Shown here one piece after another: positions 1 through 7,495 of a stretch of DNA of 16,908 nucleotides. Both the position numbers and the translations under genes were made by a program. The first letter of the stretch is position 1. Every line of letters begins with the position of its first letter. This stretch comes from Tychonema litorale BBK16 (GTDB taxonomy: Bacteria; Cyanobacteriota; Cyanobacteriia; Cyanobacteriales; Microcoleaceae): NCBI RefSeq assembly GCF_021648855.1, contig NZ_JAKJHX010000117.1, positions 1-16,908 of the forward strand, written 5' to 3'. The notes beneath the pieces were generated by a model. The model was not told the DNA's origin and ran no database searches. It worked only from the letters and a program-made list of their open reading frames with translations.

Positions 1-8
1 AGACCCGA

Positions 9-55
9 TGAAGCGTCAAGAATCACCGCACATAAGAGGTCGGTGAGTATTTCAA
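9..55 (+). mobile_element. Right-end / omega-RNA 3' end of an IS200/IS605 TnpB-type element (partial)
   Basis: Positions 9-31 are a 23-nt perfect match, in inverted orientation, to 16878-16900. After a divergent loop, 41-50 matches again (16860-16869). The segment folds as a hairpin with arms TCACCG/CGGTGA and ends in GTGAGTATTTCAA. The arrangement GAATC-stem-loop-stem-GAG-TTCAA is what the 3' end of TnpB omega-RNAs (for example ISDra2) looks like. The rest of the element, including any tnpB, would lie upstream of the window. The loop (ACATAAGAGGT) differs from the right-hand copy (ACTTTTAGGG), so the two are relatives and not identical copies. The element end is inferred to be at 55, next to the wbuC-like reading frame. 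The family assignment is from recalled architecture, without a search. Confidence 0.6.
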
Positions 56-62
56 GCAGGAA

Positions 63-518
63 TTGCTAGACGAAGTTGCCACCAACTCTCGCCAAAATCC
101 CCGCCAACGACAAAACTATAATTTCCACAATTTATCGGAAAAAGTTCAGCGGTTTATCAATGTTTTACAACCCGGCACCTATGTCCGCCCTCACCGACAC
201 CTGCGCCCTGATGGAGTTAACGGTTTTGAGTTTTTTGTAGTGATTCAGGGCGAGTTGGGCATGATTATTTTAGATGAACATGGTCAAATTCTACAATCTC
301 TCCGACTCAGTGCTGCCGGGCCCAATCGCGCTGTGGAACTTCCAGAAGGTACTATCCACACCATCGTAGCTTTGGCTGCGGATACCGCGATTCTGGAATT
401 CAAGGAAGGGCCTTATGACTTGGCGGCTGACAAAGATTTTTTGACGAATTTTCCCGCCGAGGGAACCGTCGCAGCCCATGAATTGGTGGCGATTTGGGAA
501 AAAAAGTTTAAAGATTGA
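63..518 (+). CDS. WbuC-family cupin-fold metalloprotein, 5' end abutting an IS end
   Basis: A small single-domain cupin of the WbuC type, a family often found near polysaccharide genes; its reaction is not established. The cupin pattern is visible: YVRPHRHLRP followed by the glutamate of FEFF gives the HxH...E metal site, GELGMIILDEHG is the glycine-rich strand turn, and EGTIHTIVAL supplies the second-motif histidine. The tail with EFKEGPYDLAADKDF is typical of the family. The listed start is a TTG. The frame is open only from 36, just after a TAA at 33-35, and reads FKQELLDEVA immediately out of the IS-like end at 55. Family members usually start a few residues before this LLDEVA-like helix, so the native start was probably lost to, or replaced by, the insertion. 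No clear Shine-Dalgarno is seen. It converges on the next gene with only 8 bp between stop codons. Confidence 0.75.
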   Translation: MLDEVATNSRQNPRQRQNYNFHNLSEKVQRFINVLQPGTYVRPHRHLRPDGVNGFEFFVVIQGELGMIILDEHGQILQSLRLSAAGPNRAVELPEGTIHTIVALAADTAILEFKEGPYDLAADKDFLTNFPAEGTVAAHELVAIWEKKFKD

Positions 519-526
519 ACAAGTTG

Positions 527-1060
527 CTAGTAATTTTTATGGTTTTCGGGACTATTGGATATAAATCTAATGGCTGTGGGCATCCGATTGTGTAAATCCG
601 GGGCGATGCGAATCATTTTTCGCAGGATTTCATCCGTCACCCAAAAAATCAAGGGAAAGGAAAGTTTTTTGCTGAATTCGCTGCACAATAGGTTGGTAGA
701 AACCAATAGCCGATCGATCGCCACAACTGACTCTATACCCATGATCATTAAAGCGGGAGGCTGTTCGCCATCAAGTTCGGTGATGATTGTTGCGTACAGA
801 GTTGTCGCAGATTTTGGTAAAAGCAGTTGTCGGGGTTTTATAGCTGAATTTGCTTGTAGGCGATCGACTATCTGTTGCCGCAATGTCAGGGAGTTACAGC
901 TAATTAAAACAAACGAGAAATAACCTTGAGCAAGAGACAGGACTCGTGTTAACGTCGAGAACGATCGTTCGTTATATTTATCTTCCTCGTATTTCTCTGT
1001 ATTTTCTGAGTTTGGCGACACCAACATAACTGAGAGATTTTTCATTGATTTTACAGTCAT
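527..1060 (-). CDS. Solo N-terminal domain of a cyanobacterial STAND/TPR-type protein, probably 3'-truncated
   Basis: This resembles the N-terminal region of large multidomain cyanobacterial proteins (NTPase-like domain followed by repeats). The conserved stretches are [19 protein letters not shown], then [25 protein letters not shown], and [20 protein letters not shown]. These correspond to an ATPase-like core in which I see no Walker A P-loop. In the full-length proteins the sequence continues for hundreds of residues. Here it ends about 15 residues after the IRIAPDL motif with a short unrelated-looking tail, hard against the convergent wbuC-like gene. I infer a truncated, possibly non-functional leftover. 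The start is uncertain: ATG at 1060 is used, ATG at 1045 or GTG at 1096 is possible, and none has a good ribosome binding site. The assignment rests on recalled motif similarity, so it is moderate. Confidence 0.55.
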   Translation of the reverse strand: MTVKSMKNLSVMLVSPNSENTEKYEEDKYNERSFSTLTRVLSLAQGYFSFVLISCNSLTLRQQIVDRLQANSAIKPRQLLLPKSATTLYATIITELDGEQPPALMIMGIESVVAIDRLLVSTNLLCSEFSKKLSFPLIFWVTDEILRKMIRIAPDLHNRMPTAIRFISNSPENHKNY

Positions 1061-1206
1061 TTTGACAGAGATGACACTCCCCGGTCGTTGATACACGGGG
1101 TTTGAGGGCTATTTCCTACCAATAAAATAGATATTGTTTCTAAAGAAAATCTGAAGATTAAAATTTTTTTATTAAAAATATTGTATTTTCTCTGGCAATT
1201 CTCAGT

Positions 1207-1302
1207 CAGGGGCAAAGTAAACCCAAAAACTGCCCCAGCACCTGGACTACTAATTACCCCTATTTCCCCGCCGTGAGCCTCAATAATTTGCCGACAAAGA
1301 TG
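1207..1302 (-). pseudogene. Remnant of a sensor histidine kinase (C-terminal end of HATPase domain)
   Basis: Read on the minus strand from 1302, the frame gives [20 protein letters not shown] followed by [11 protein letters not shown]. This is the characteristic last part of the HATPase_c domain of hybrid and sensor kinases: the end of the G2 helix, the EAHGG turn, the strand ending in SSPG.G, and the closing FTLPL. Only about 32 codons survive. The similarity stops exactly at 1302, where a heptamer repeat array starts, and no other kinase sequence is present upstream. The frame runs on past FTLPL into AT-rich sequence without meaning. It is too short to be functional and is best read as a deletion scar. 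Confidence 0.7.
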
Positions 1303-1367
1303 TTGACAGTTGACTGTTGACTGTTGGCAACTAACAAACTAATGACTAATCACCAATGACTAATGAC
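1303..1367. repeat. STRR heptamer array (TTGACTG / TAATGAC type)
   Basis: Consecutive 7-bp units can be read: TTGACAG, TTGACTG, TTGACTG, TTGGCAA, CTAACAA, then after a 2-nt slip TAATGAC, TAATCAC, CAATGAC, TAATGAC. Short tandemly repeated repetitive sequences of this kind are a hallmark of filamentous cyanobacteria. The array lies between the histidine kinase remnant and the 3' end of the kinase gene. Confidence 0.8.
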
Positions 1368-1370
1368 TTC

Positions 1371-2996
1371 TTAAAATCCAAAACCTCGCTTACCATCGGG
1401 CTTGACTGTCATCCAATTCGTCTTCGCCATTGCCAATTGTTCTTCTGTTATCGTAGCATTAGTAAGATTCGCCCCCGACAAATTTGCGCCCCGCAAATTC
1501 GCCTTACTCAAATAAGCCCCAGTCAAATCTGCACCTCTGAAATCAGCACCTTCAAAATTAGCCGTACTACAATAAGCTTCAGTCAAATTAGCATCCCGTA
1601 AATTCGCCCCGATCAATCTCGCGTGACCCAAATTAGCCCCCGACAAATCTGCTGCTTGCAAATTTGCCTTCACCAACTTCGCCTGATAAAAATTCCCCCC
1701 CGCCAACTGTGCTTTTTGCAATTGTAGACCAGACAATTCGCAGTCAGCAAAATCGCGTTTACCTTTAAAATAAGCCGATCGCACACTATTCCCATCCCAC
1801 TTAGGAGTAAACTTCGGCAGTTTTGACCCTGCTGAATTACTATTGGTATTTGCAACCAGTCCGAAAGTTCTGCCCGACTCAGCTAGAGTCCGGGAAACTC
1901 TGGGTCCCGTCCCCGTCATACCGCCTACCACGAAGGAACTTCGACTGGTGCGGCTTGGCTTGGGCCCTTGATTGATTTTGCTCCTCGGCGAAGGCCATGA
2001 AGAACCCTGGTCATTAAATATGGTCGGCTCTTCAACAGTGGTATTACCGCCATTGAATTGAGTTGCCAAGCCCTCAACTAGATTTGGGTCTTCAAATTGA
2101 CCTTTCAGGGCTCTGACAACATCCGTTGCTGACTGGAAGCGGTGGCCAACCATCGGCTTGAGCATTTTTTCGAGAATCCGCGCAAAATTTGGACTTAGCT
2201 GAACGTGATGCTGCCAAACAATTTCACCAGTTATGCCATCAAAATCTAAATCTTTGGGCGATTTTGCCGTCAGCAAGTACAGACAAGTCATACCCAAAGC
2301 ATAGATATCGCTAGCATAAATCGGGCGCATTGCCATTTGTTCTGGTGGCGCAAAACTAAATGTACCTACTGAAAATTTTGTGTTGGCGCTTTGGTCGGCG
2401 GGGTCTAATAATATTGTTTGGCTGACTTGATCTTTCACAGCTCCAAAGTCAATTAAAACTAAGTGATTGTCTTGAACTCTACGAATAATATTTGCGGGTT
2501 TAATGTCCCGGTGAATGACACCTTGGCTGTGGATGTACTGTACTACCGGTAAAATTTCTAATAAAAAGTTTTTTACATCAGATTCATTTAAACGACCCGA
2601 TTGCTTAACTTCTTGTTTCAAAGTCGAGCCTTTAACATACTCTTGAACTAGGTAGAATTGCTGTTCGATTTCAAAGTAATCTAGCAGCCTGGGTACTTGG
2701 GGGTGGTCTCCAAGTTGGCCTAGGGTTTTCGCCTCTCGCTTAAATAATTCCCGCGCCATTTCTAGAACTCGTGGCGACGAACTACTGGGTCGCAGTTGCT
2801 TGACTACGCAACTTGGCTGACCCGGCAAAGAGATATCTTTTGCCAAAAATGTTGCTCCAAAACCTCCTTGTCCTAATGGTTGAATTACTTGATAACGGGC
2901 GCGCAACAGTAATCGTGCCCCGCAAGCTTGACATTGGACGATCGAGTCAGGTGGATTTTGAGGATGTGGACAGCCGGGATTTACGCAGTAGCTCAT
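1371..2996 (-). CDS. spkB: Serine/threonine protein kinase with Cys motif and pentapeptide repeats (SpkB-like)
   Basis: A eukaryotic-type (Hanks) protein kinase that phosphorylates Ser/Thr of target proteins; it is expected in the cytosol because no membrane segment is seen. The N-terminus has four cysteines (C4, C9, C22, C25) in a zinc-ribbon-like or redox motif. The kinase domain follows at about 35-300: glycine loop GQGGFG at 42-47, lysine K66, helix-C glutamate E88, HRD at 162-164 with K166 and N169, DFG at 183-185, and PPE at 217-219. All catalytic residues are present. A low-complexity Ser/Arg-rich linker leads to about 20 pentapeptide repeats (A(N/D)Lxx) at about 416-515, predicted to form a right-handed quadrilateral beta-helix. 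This order matches Synechocystis SpkB, whose Cys motif is linked to oxidative stress; the orthology is inferred. The start is the ATG at 2996; only a weak AGG lies upstream. It is divergent from pheT. Confidence 0.9.
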   Translation of the reverse strand: MSYCVNPGCPHPQNPPDSIVQCQACGARLLLRARYQVIQPLGQGGFGATFLAKDISLPGQPSCVVKQLRPSSSSPRVLEMARELFKREAKTLGQLGDHPQVPRLLDYFEIEQQFYLVQEYVKGSTLKQEVKQSGRLNESDVKNFLLEILPVVQYIHSQGVIHRDIKPANIIRRVQDNHLVLIDFGAVKDQVSQTILLDPADQSANTKFSVGTFSFAPPEQMAMRPIYASDIYALGMTCLYLLTAKSPKDLDFDGITGEIVWQHHVQLSPNFARILEKMLKPMVGHRFQSATDVVRALKGQFEDPNLVEGLATQFNGGNTTVEEPTIFNDQGSSWPSPRSKINQGPKPSRTSRSSFVVGGMTGTGPRVSRTLAESGRTFGLVANTNSNSAGSKLPKFTPKWDGNSVRSAYFKGKRDFADCELSGLQLQKAQLAGGNFYQAKLVKANLQAADLSGANLGHARLIGANLRDANLTEAYCSTANFEGADFRGADLTGAYLSKANLRGANLSGANLTNATITEEQLAMAKTNWMTVKPDGKRGFGF

Positions 2997-3246
2997 GTTG
3001 ATTGAGTGTGCCTATGTTTTTCTAATCTAGTCAGCATCGCTGGACTCTCGATCACCCTTGAAGATAGTTTAAAAATTTGCTAAATTTATCCTTTTTCGTG
3101 TGAAATTTTTCTAAACTTAGGTGTTCTTTGCGCTGTTAGATGTCTCTAGCATACCTCATTCTCTAAGTGAGAATGTTACTCATCCAAAAAGACCCGTCTG
3201 TTTTTGGCACAAAGTATTATTTTTAATTATACATGACCGAATTGTC

Positions 3247-3275
3247 TTGACAGATACTAGCGAATATGGTATGTA
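3247..3275 (+). promoter_or_regulatory. Candidate promoter for pheT
   Basis: TTGACA at 3247-3252 (perfect -35), a 17-bp spacer, and TATGTA at 3270-3275 (3 of 6 -10 positions). This would give a leader of about 145 nt ending in the heptamer array. The -10 is weak, so this is only a candidate. Confidence 0.35.
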
Positions 3276-3385
3276 AATCCCCAAAATTGATTCAGGGGCG
3301 AGACAGTTATCAAACGGCATTCGCCAGAAGGTAGAATGCAGGAGGCATTGGTCAGAAAGTATGCGTCAGAATTTTCGATCGCACC

Positions 3386-3420
3386 TAATGACTAATGACC
3401 AATAACTAATGACTAATAAC
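3386..3420 (+). repeat. STRR heptamer array directly upstream of pheT
   Basis: Five consecutive heptamers: TAATGAC, TAATGAC, CAATAAC, TAATGAC, TAATAAC, followed by TAAACT and then the pheT ATG at 3427. The array occupies the place where a ribosome binding site would be and contains none. Confidence 0.8.
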
Positions 3421-3426
3421 TAAACT

Positions 3427-5874
3427 ATGCGTATTTCTCTAAACTGGCTGCGGGAATTGGTGGATGTGACTCAAACCCCGGAAGAATTAGCCGAAACTCT
3501 GACAATGGCCGGATTTGAAGTTGAAGAGATTGAAGACCGCCGTCCCTGGGCTGATGGCGTGCTTTTGGGTAAGATAGTTGCGATCGAACAACATCCGAAT
3601 GCAGACAAGTTGCGAGTTTGTCAAGTCGATGTCGGCAAACCAGAAGCTTTAAATATTGTTTGCGGCGCACCAAACGCTAGGGCCGACATTTACGTGCCTG
3701 TCGCTGTTGTCGGAACTTTTTTATCAACTATTGATTTAAAAATTAAACCGGCGAAATTACGGGGCGTTCCTTCTGAAGGGATGATTTGTTCCTTAGCAGA
3801 ATTGGGACTTTCTAAAGAATCCGCAGGGATTCACATTTTTGAGTTAGAGAATCCCGAATTGGGCAGCGATGTTCGCCCGCTTTTAGGTTTAGATGATGTC
3901 ATCTTAGACTTGACAGCAACGGCAAATCGTGCTGATGCTTTGAGTATGGTTGGTGTGGCGCGGGAAGTGGCGGCGCTGACTGGCGCGAGTTTGAGAATTC
4001 CCGAAGCAGCGGATGTTTCTATTCATGGGGAAAACAGTCCTAATTTAACATTAGAAATATCCGAGTCTGAAGGATGCCCGATTTACACGGGGACAGCAAT
4101 TTCAGGAGTGAAAATTGCGCCGTCTCCGGCTTGGTTACAACAGCGGTTGCAGGCGGCGGGAGTGCGGCCGATTAATAATGTGGTTGACGTGACTAATTAC
4201 ATTTTATTGGAATGGGGTCAGCCCTTGCACGCTTTCGATCGCGATCGCTTACAATCTTTCACTAGCACTACCGATATCAACATCGGTGTCCGGTTTGCCG
4301 CGCCCGGTGAGTCCTTCAAAACCTTGGACGGACAAAACCGCAATTTACAAGCACAAAATCTGTTAATTACTGCTAGCGACAAACCCGTCGCCTTAGCTGG
4401 AGTAATGGGTGGCGAATCAACAGAAGTACACGACGGAACCGAAAATCTAGTTTTAGAAGCAGCAATTTTTGACCAGGCAACGATTCGCCGTTCTGCCCGC
4501 GCTCAAGGCCTGCGAAGCGAGTCTTCGATCCGCTACGAACGGGGAGTGAATCAGGCGGCCTTGACGACGGCTTGCAACCGCGCTGTAGCCCTAATTTTGG
4601 AGTTGGCTGGAGGCGCTGCGACGGTGCAGAAAACGGCGAGTTCTGGTGGGGATGATTTGAGTTTTGTGCGATCGCTCGAATTGCGTTTAGACCGAGTAAA
4701 TCTGGTTTTGGGCAAATTGAAAAGAAGCGAAACCGGCGGTTCGGAATATCTGGAACCCGCAGAGGTGAAAAACATACTCATAGCCTTGGGCTGCGAAGTT
4801 GTTCCTGCTGAGAAAGAACGGGTTTTTGCAATAACTATTCCGCCTTACCGCTACCGAGATTTAGAACGAGAAATCGACTTAATTGAAGAAGTGGCACGAC
4901 TTCACGGCTACGACAATTTCTGCGAGACATTACCCAGCAAAACAGAACCCGGTTATCTGTCACCAGAGTATGCCGCAATTCGGAATGTGCGATCGGCATT
5001 TCGGGCCGCCGGTTTAACGGAATTGATGCACTATTCCTTGGTGAAAACTGAGGGAGACAATCAGGTTGTGCTGGCGAATCCGCTGTTTGTCGAGTATTCG
5101 GCTTTGCGGACTGAAATGCTGTCGGGTTTGATCGATGCTTTTGGCTACAATTTGGAGCAGGGAAACGGCGCGCTCAACGGTTTTGAGGTCGGCCGCATTT
5201 TCTGGAAAGAAGGGGATGCCATGAAGGAAGCAGACGCAGTTGCGGGGATTATTGGCGGCGACCCGACTGTGTGGAAATGGCAGCAATCTGGGCGCGATCG
5301 ACCTTTGACTTGGTTTGAAGCTAAAGGTATTTTAGAAAGCGCATTTCAACAGTTAGGTTTAGCAGTAGAATATACCACTGATTCATCTAATGCGCGCTTA
5401 CATCCCGGCCGCACCGCCGCGTTATCATTAAACGGGAAACATTTGGGAATCTTTGGACAATTGCACCCGCAATTGCAGCAAGAAAAGGATTTACCTGAGC
5501 AGATTTACGTGTTTCAATTAGACTTGGGATTGCTGGTAGCTAGTTTGGATGAATCCCAGAATTCGACTCGCAAATTTGCAGCTTATTCCAGTTTCCCTGC
5601 TTCCGACAGAGACATTGCATTTTTCGCACCGATTGAAGTGGCGGTTACTGAGATGGCTGGTGCGATGAAAAAGGCTGGCGGTAGCTTGCTAGATTCCGTG
5701 GAATTGTTCGACGAATACCGTGGTGACAACGTGCCGGCGGGACAACGTAGTTTAGCATTTCGGTTAGTTTATCGATCGGGCGATCGGACATTAAGCGAAA
5801 CCGATGTCGAACCAGCCCAACAAAAAGTCCGCGATGTTTTAGTCGAGAAGTTCGGCGTTAGTTTGAGAAGCTAA
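3427..5874 (+). CDS. pheT: Phenylalanyl-tRNA synthetase beta subunit
   Basis: With PheS it forms the alpha2beta2 enzyme that charges tRNA-Phe in the cytosol; the beta subunit binds tRNA and edits mischarged Tyr. At 815 residues it has normal bacterial length. Visible in order: N-terminal [13 protein letters not shown]; the EMAP/OB-fold tRNA-binding domain at about 40-150 ([18 protein letters not shown]); the B3/B4 editing domain at about 215-390 ([40 protein letters not shown]); the B5 domain at about 425-490 ending in [17 protein letters not shown]; a catalytic-like core; and the ferredoxin-fold anticodon-binding domain from about 721 ([14 protein letters not shown]). No frameshift is seen. 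pheS is not adjacent, which is usual in cyanobacteria. The start ATG has no Shine-Dalgarno because an STRR array fills the upstream position. Confidence 0.97.
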   Translation: MRISLNWLRELVDVTQTPEELAETLTMAGFEVEEIEDRRPWADGVLLGKIVAIEQHPNADKLRVCQVDVGKPEALNIVCGAPNARADIYVPVAVVGTFLSTIDLKIKPAKLRGVPSEGMICSLAELGLSKESAGIHIFELENPELGSDVRPLLGLDDVILDLTATANRADALSMVGVAREVAALTGASLRIPEAADVSIHGENSPNLTLEISESEGCPIYTGTAISGVKIAPSPAWLQQRLQAAGVRPINNVVDVTNYILLEWGQPLHAFDRDRLQSFTSTTDINIGVRFAAPGESFKTLDGQNRNLQAQNLLITASDKPVALAGVMGGESTEVHDGTENLVLEAAIFDQATIRRSARAQGLRSESSIRYERGVNQAALTTACNRAVALILELAGGAATVQKTASSGGDDLSFVRSLELRLDRVNLVLGKLKRSETGGSEYLEPAEVKNILIALGCEVVPAEKERVFAITIPPYRYRDLEREIDLIEEVARLHGYDNFCETLPSKTEPGYLSPEYAAIRNVRSAFRAAGLTELMHYSLVKTEGDNQVVLANPLFVEYSALRTEMLSGLIDAFGYNLEQGNGALNGFEVGRIFWKEGDAMKEADAVAGIIGGDPTVWKWQQSGRDRPLTWFEAKGILESAFQQLGLAVEYTTDSSNARLHPGRTAALSLNGKHLGIFGQLHPQLQQEKDLPEQIYVFQLDLGLLVASLDESQNSTRKFAAYSSFPASDRDIAFFAPIEVAVTEMAGAMKKAGGSLLDSVELFDEYRGDNVPAGQRSLAFRLVYRSGDRTLSETDVEPAQQKVRDVLVEKFGVSLRS

Positions 5875-5905
5875 TTGTAGCAAGCCTCCGCAGACTATTT
5901 AACTG

Positions 5906-5995
5906 GTTAACTGGTTCCCCGGCTCTGCCTGGGAACCCATATCTAGAGGCTCTGCCTCGGTGGTGTAGGTTTAATATAAAGCAGAACCAGTTAAC
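5906..5995. repeat. MITE-like palindromic repeat element
   Basis: Perfect 12-bp terminal inverted repeats, GTTAACTGGTTC at 5906-5917 and GAACCAGTTAAC at 5984-5995, enclose further hairpins: TTCCC..GGC-TCT-GCC..GGGAA at about 5915-5935 and GAGGC-TCT-GCCTC at about 5946-5958. The 'GGCTCTGCC..GGGAAC' core resembles a family of dispersed palindromes found in many cyanobacterial genomes. It has no coding capacity. Lying just after pheT, its transcript could form a strong 3' structure. Confidence 0.65.
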
Positions 5996-6000
5996 TTCTT

Positions 6001-6051
6001 TAACCCACGGAGGTGGGTTTTGTTTATGTAGACGTGGTTTCCAACCGCCGG
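6001..6051. repeat. 51-bp direct repeat, copy A (two small hairpins)
   Basis: It matches 6661-6711 at 48 of 51 positions. It contains the perfect hairpin AACCCAC-GGAG-GTGGGTT followed by TTGTTT, and a second hairpin GTGGTT-TCC-AACCGC that relies on one G-U pair. It lies just beyond the 3' end of the Uma2 gene. Confidence 0.85.
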
Positions 6052-6056
6052 GAGAT

Positions 6057-6629
6057 TCAAGTCGTAATTAAAGGCCGCAACATATCTCGCACAGCAAAAG
6101 AAACATCAGGAAATTGCAAAGGAGAAATAGTCGCATCATCCCCAAGAACTGCTATACTTTGATAACCATCCTGACTAGGCTCTCGAAATACGTGAAGTTG
6201 GCGATCGCAAACATCCAAAACCCAATAATCCACTATTCCTGACAGAGCATAAGTGTTCGCTTTTATCCCTAAATCTTTTCCCAGTGTTCTATCAGCAACT
6301 TCGATAATTAGATAAACTTCAGAAGGAGTTGGATGATGATCTTCATAGTAAAGTGGATCTGGTACAACCAGAGCAATATCAGGTTCCGGTTCCGAGTTAT
6401 CATTTAAGCGAATAGGATCTTGTAGTCGCACCAAAACTCGATTTCCCAAACAGTTATTCACTAACTTCTCTGTGCGTGTCACCGACGCACTGTGTGCTGT
6501 TCCTTTTGCAGCCATTTTAACTATCTGTCCTCCCAGTAACTCTACTCGTTCATCTTCATCAAGAATCCCAATTTCTGCCATTAGGTGATATTCTTGAACC
6601 GTCAACAGGCGAATGTCTAATAAAGTCAT
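6057..6629 (-). CDS. Uma2-family (DUF820) putative PD-(D/E)XK endonuclease
   Basis: A member of the Uma2/DUF820 family, greatly expanded in filamentous cyanobacteria. It has a restriction-endonuclease fold, but its biological target is unknown. The N-terminal LTVQEYHLMAEIGIL and RVELLGGQIVKM elements are typical. The nuclease core shows PEPDIALVVPDP (metal-binding Asp), LIIEVAD (central Glu strand) and the following DLGIKANTY (Lys plus Tyr), so the catalytic pattern looks intact. The start is the ATG at 6629 because it follows a good Shine-Dalgarno (GAGGAGA, with AAACT as spacer). A GTG further upstream at 6668 would lie inside repeat copy B and is less likely. The product is 190 aa, normal for the family. 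The gene is bracketed on both sides by the same 51-bp repeat and is divergent from the DUF29 gene. Confidence 0.9.
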   Translation of the reverse strand: MTLLDIRLLTVQEYHLMAEIGILDEDERVELLGGQIVKMAAKGTAHSASVTRTEKLVNNCLGNRVLVRLQDPIRLNDNSEPEPDIALVVPDPLYYEDHHPTPSEVYLIIEVADRTLGKDLGIKANTYALSGIVDYWVLDVCDRQLHVFREPSQDGYQSIAVLGDDATISPLQFPDVSFAVRDMLRPLITT

Positions 6630-6660
6630 AGTTTTCTCCTCTATGAATTTAACAATATTA

Positions 6661-6711
6661 TAACCCACGGAGGTGGGTTTTGTTTGTGTAGACGCGGTTT
6701 CTAACCGCCGG
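6661..6711. repeat. 51-bp direct repeat, copy B
   Basis: The partner of 6001-6051, exactly 660 bp away in direct orientation, with three substitutions. It keeps the AACCCAC-GGAG-GTGGGTT hairpin. In the second hairpin (GCGGTT-TCT-AACCGC) the pairing is fully Watson-Crick, whereas copy A has a G-U pair, so the stem is preserved despite sequence change. It sits in the promoter region shared by the divergent Uma2 and DUF29 genes. Confidence 0.85.
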
Positions 6712-6718
6712 ACTTTAG

Positions 6719-6724
6719 TATAAT
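6719..6724 (+). promoter_or_regulatory. Perfect -10 box (TATAAT) upstream of the DUF29-to-helicase gene cluster
   Basis: TATAAT lies 28 bp before the DUF29 ATG, just after repeat copy B. No recognisable -35 is found at 16-18 bp; that position falls in the second hairpin of the repeat. It is the best promoter candidate for the four-gene cluster that follows. Confidence 0.45.
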
Positions 6725-6752
6725 ATATTAAATGATAACAACATGAAACCTG

Positions 6753-7190
6753 ATGGAAGAATTAATGGAATTAAAGGAGTTGCTACACCGAGGTAAAGTT
6801 GCAGAGGCTCTAGTGTTAGTGGCAGAATTAGAAGAAATGAGTAAGTCCGATAAGCTTAACAAAATTTTCAGTTATGGCATTATTCTGCTACTGCATCTGA
6901 TTAAAAAAGTTGCTGAAAACCGTACTACTAAGTCTTGGGAAACTTCGATTTTTAATGCGGTTAAGCAAATTCAACGCACCAACAAACGACATAAAGCGAA
7001 AGGCACTTATCTCACCGAAGAGGAATTAGTCGAGACTTTGGAGGATGCCTATGAATCTGGGTTGAAGTCGGCGGCTTTAGAAGCTTTTGAAGGAATTTAT
7101 GATGTCGAAGAAATTGCCGAGATGGTGAACCGAGATGATATTATGAAAATGGCGATCGGGTTGATTTTAGATAAACAGCCGGAAATTTAG
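6753..7190 (+). CDS. DUF29 family protein
   Basis: A DUF29 family protein of unknown function, very common in cyanobacteria and often present in many paralogues near mobile or repeat-rich DNA. Family features seen: an N-terminal helix MEELMELKELLHRGKVAEAL, the core YGIILLLHLIKKVAENRTTKSW, the basic segment AVKQIQRTNKRHK, and the C-terminal LEDAYESGLKSAALEAFEG. It is predicted to be almost entirely alpha-helical, with no signal peptide or membrane segment. At 145 aa the length is usual. ATG at 6753 is chosen; ATG at 6765 is an alternative, and neither has a clear Shine-Dalgarno. It is separated by 22 bp from the YCII gene and is probably the first gene of the cluster leading to the helicase pair. 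Whether it has a role in that system cannot be told from sequence. Confidence 0.88.
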   Translation: MEELMELKELLHRGKVAEALVLVAELEEMSKSDKLNKIFSYGIILLLHLIKKVAENRTTKSWETSIFNAVKQIQRTNKRHKAKGTYLTEEELVETLEDAYESGLKSAALEAFEGIYDVEEIAEMVNRDDIMKMAIGLILDKQPEI

Positions 7191-7212
7191 ATTGTTCAAT
7201 AGGTTGACAAAT

Positions 7213-7482
7213 ATGACTAAATATGTGATGTGGGGAAGTTACTGCGAAGATGTCCTCGAAAAACGTGCTCCGTTTCGAGACGCTCATTTAGCCGGATTGG
7301 CTAAGCAGAAGGAATCGGGAGTATTAAGTGCGATCGGGCCTACCAAAGATTTAACCAAAGTTTTTGCAATTTACGAAGCAGAAGATGAGGCGGCTGTGAG
7401 ACAATTGGTGGAAGCCGATCCTTATTGGGTAAATGGGGTTTGGACTGAATACGAAGTGAAAGAGTGGATTCAAGCTTTTTAA
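7213..7482 (+). CDS. YCII-family protein (YciI-like)
   Basis: A small 89-aa protein of the YCII/YciI fold (dimeric alpha-beta barrel-like family, generally of unknown substrate). It begins MTKYVMWGSYCEDVLEKR and shows the family's REAH-like FRDAHLAGL helix, GVLSAIGPTKD, the FAIYEAEDEAAVRQLVEADP stretch, and the closing strand of VWTEYEVKEW. ATG at 7213 is chosen since family members start at this M[TK]KY; a TTG at 7192 is possible but adds seven unrelated residues. A weak AGGTTGA precedes the ATG. It sits 22 bp after DUF29 and 13 bp before the 1013-aa gene, consistent with co-transcription. It may be a passenger, because such proteins are housekeeping-like. Confidence 0.88.
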   Translation: MTKYVMWGSYCEDVLEKRAPFRDAHLAGLAKQKESGVLSAIGPTKDLTKVFAIYEAEDEAAVRQLVEADPYWVNGVWTEYEVKEWIQAF

Positions 7483-7495
7483 AGGGGATAACAGG

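Larger units (their letters stand above)
3001..3426. other. Divergent intergenic region between the spkB-like gene and pheT
   Basis: About 425 bp without a convincing gene. It must hold the promoters of both divergent genes. It contains a good -35 candidate (see 3247-3275), AT-rich sequence near 3060-3120, and an STRR array that runs up to the pheT start. No tRNA or riboswitch was recognised. Confidence 0.6.

Noticed and set aside
555..923. 122-aa plus-strand frame opposite the truncated STAND/TPR-type gene
   Set aside because: The minus-strand frame carries recognisable family motifs; this one does not.
6630..6668. Longer Uma2 start at GTG 6668
   Set aside because: It starts inside repeat copy B, while ATG 6629 has a good Shine-Dalgarno and the family-typical N-terminus.
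6001..6711. Target-site duplication or attachment sites of an integrative element carrying Uma2
   Set aside because: 51 bp is too long for a duplication, no integrase or transposase is present, and each copy contains its own hairpins, so a dispersed palindromic repeat is more likely.
7192..7212. TTG start for the YCII gene
   Set aside because: It adds seven residues foreign to the family; ATG 7213 begins at the conserved MTKYVMWG.
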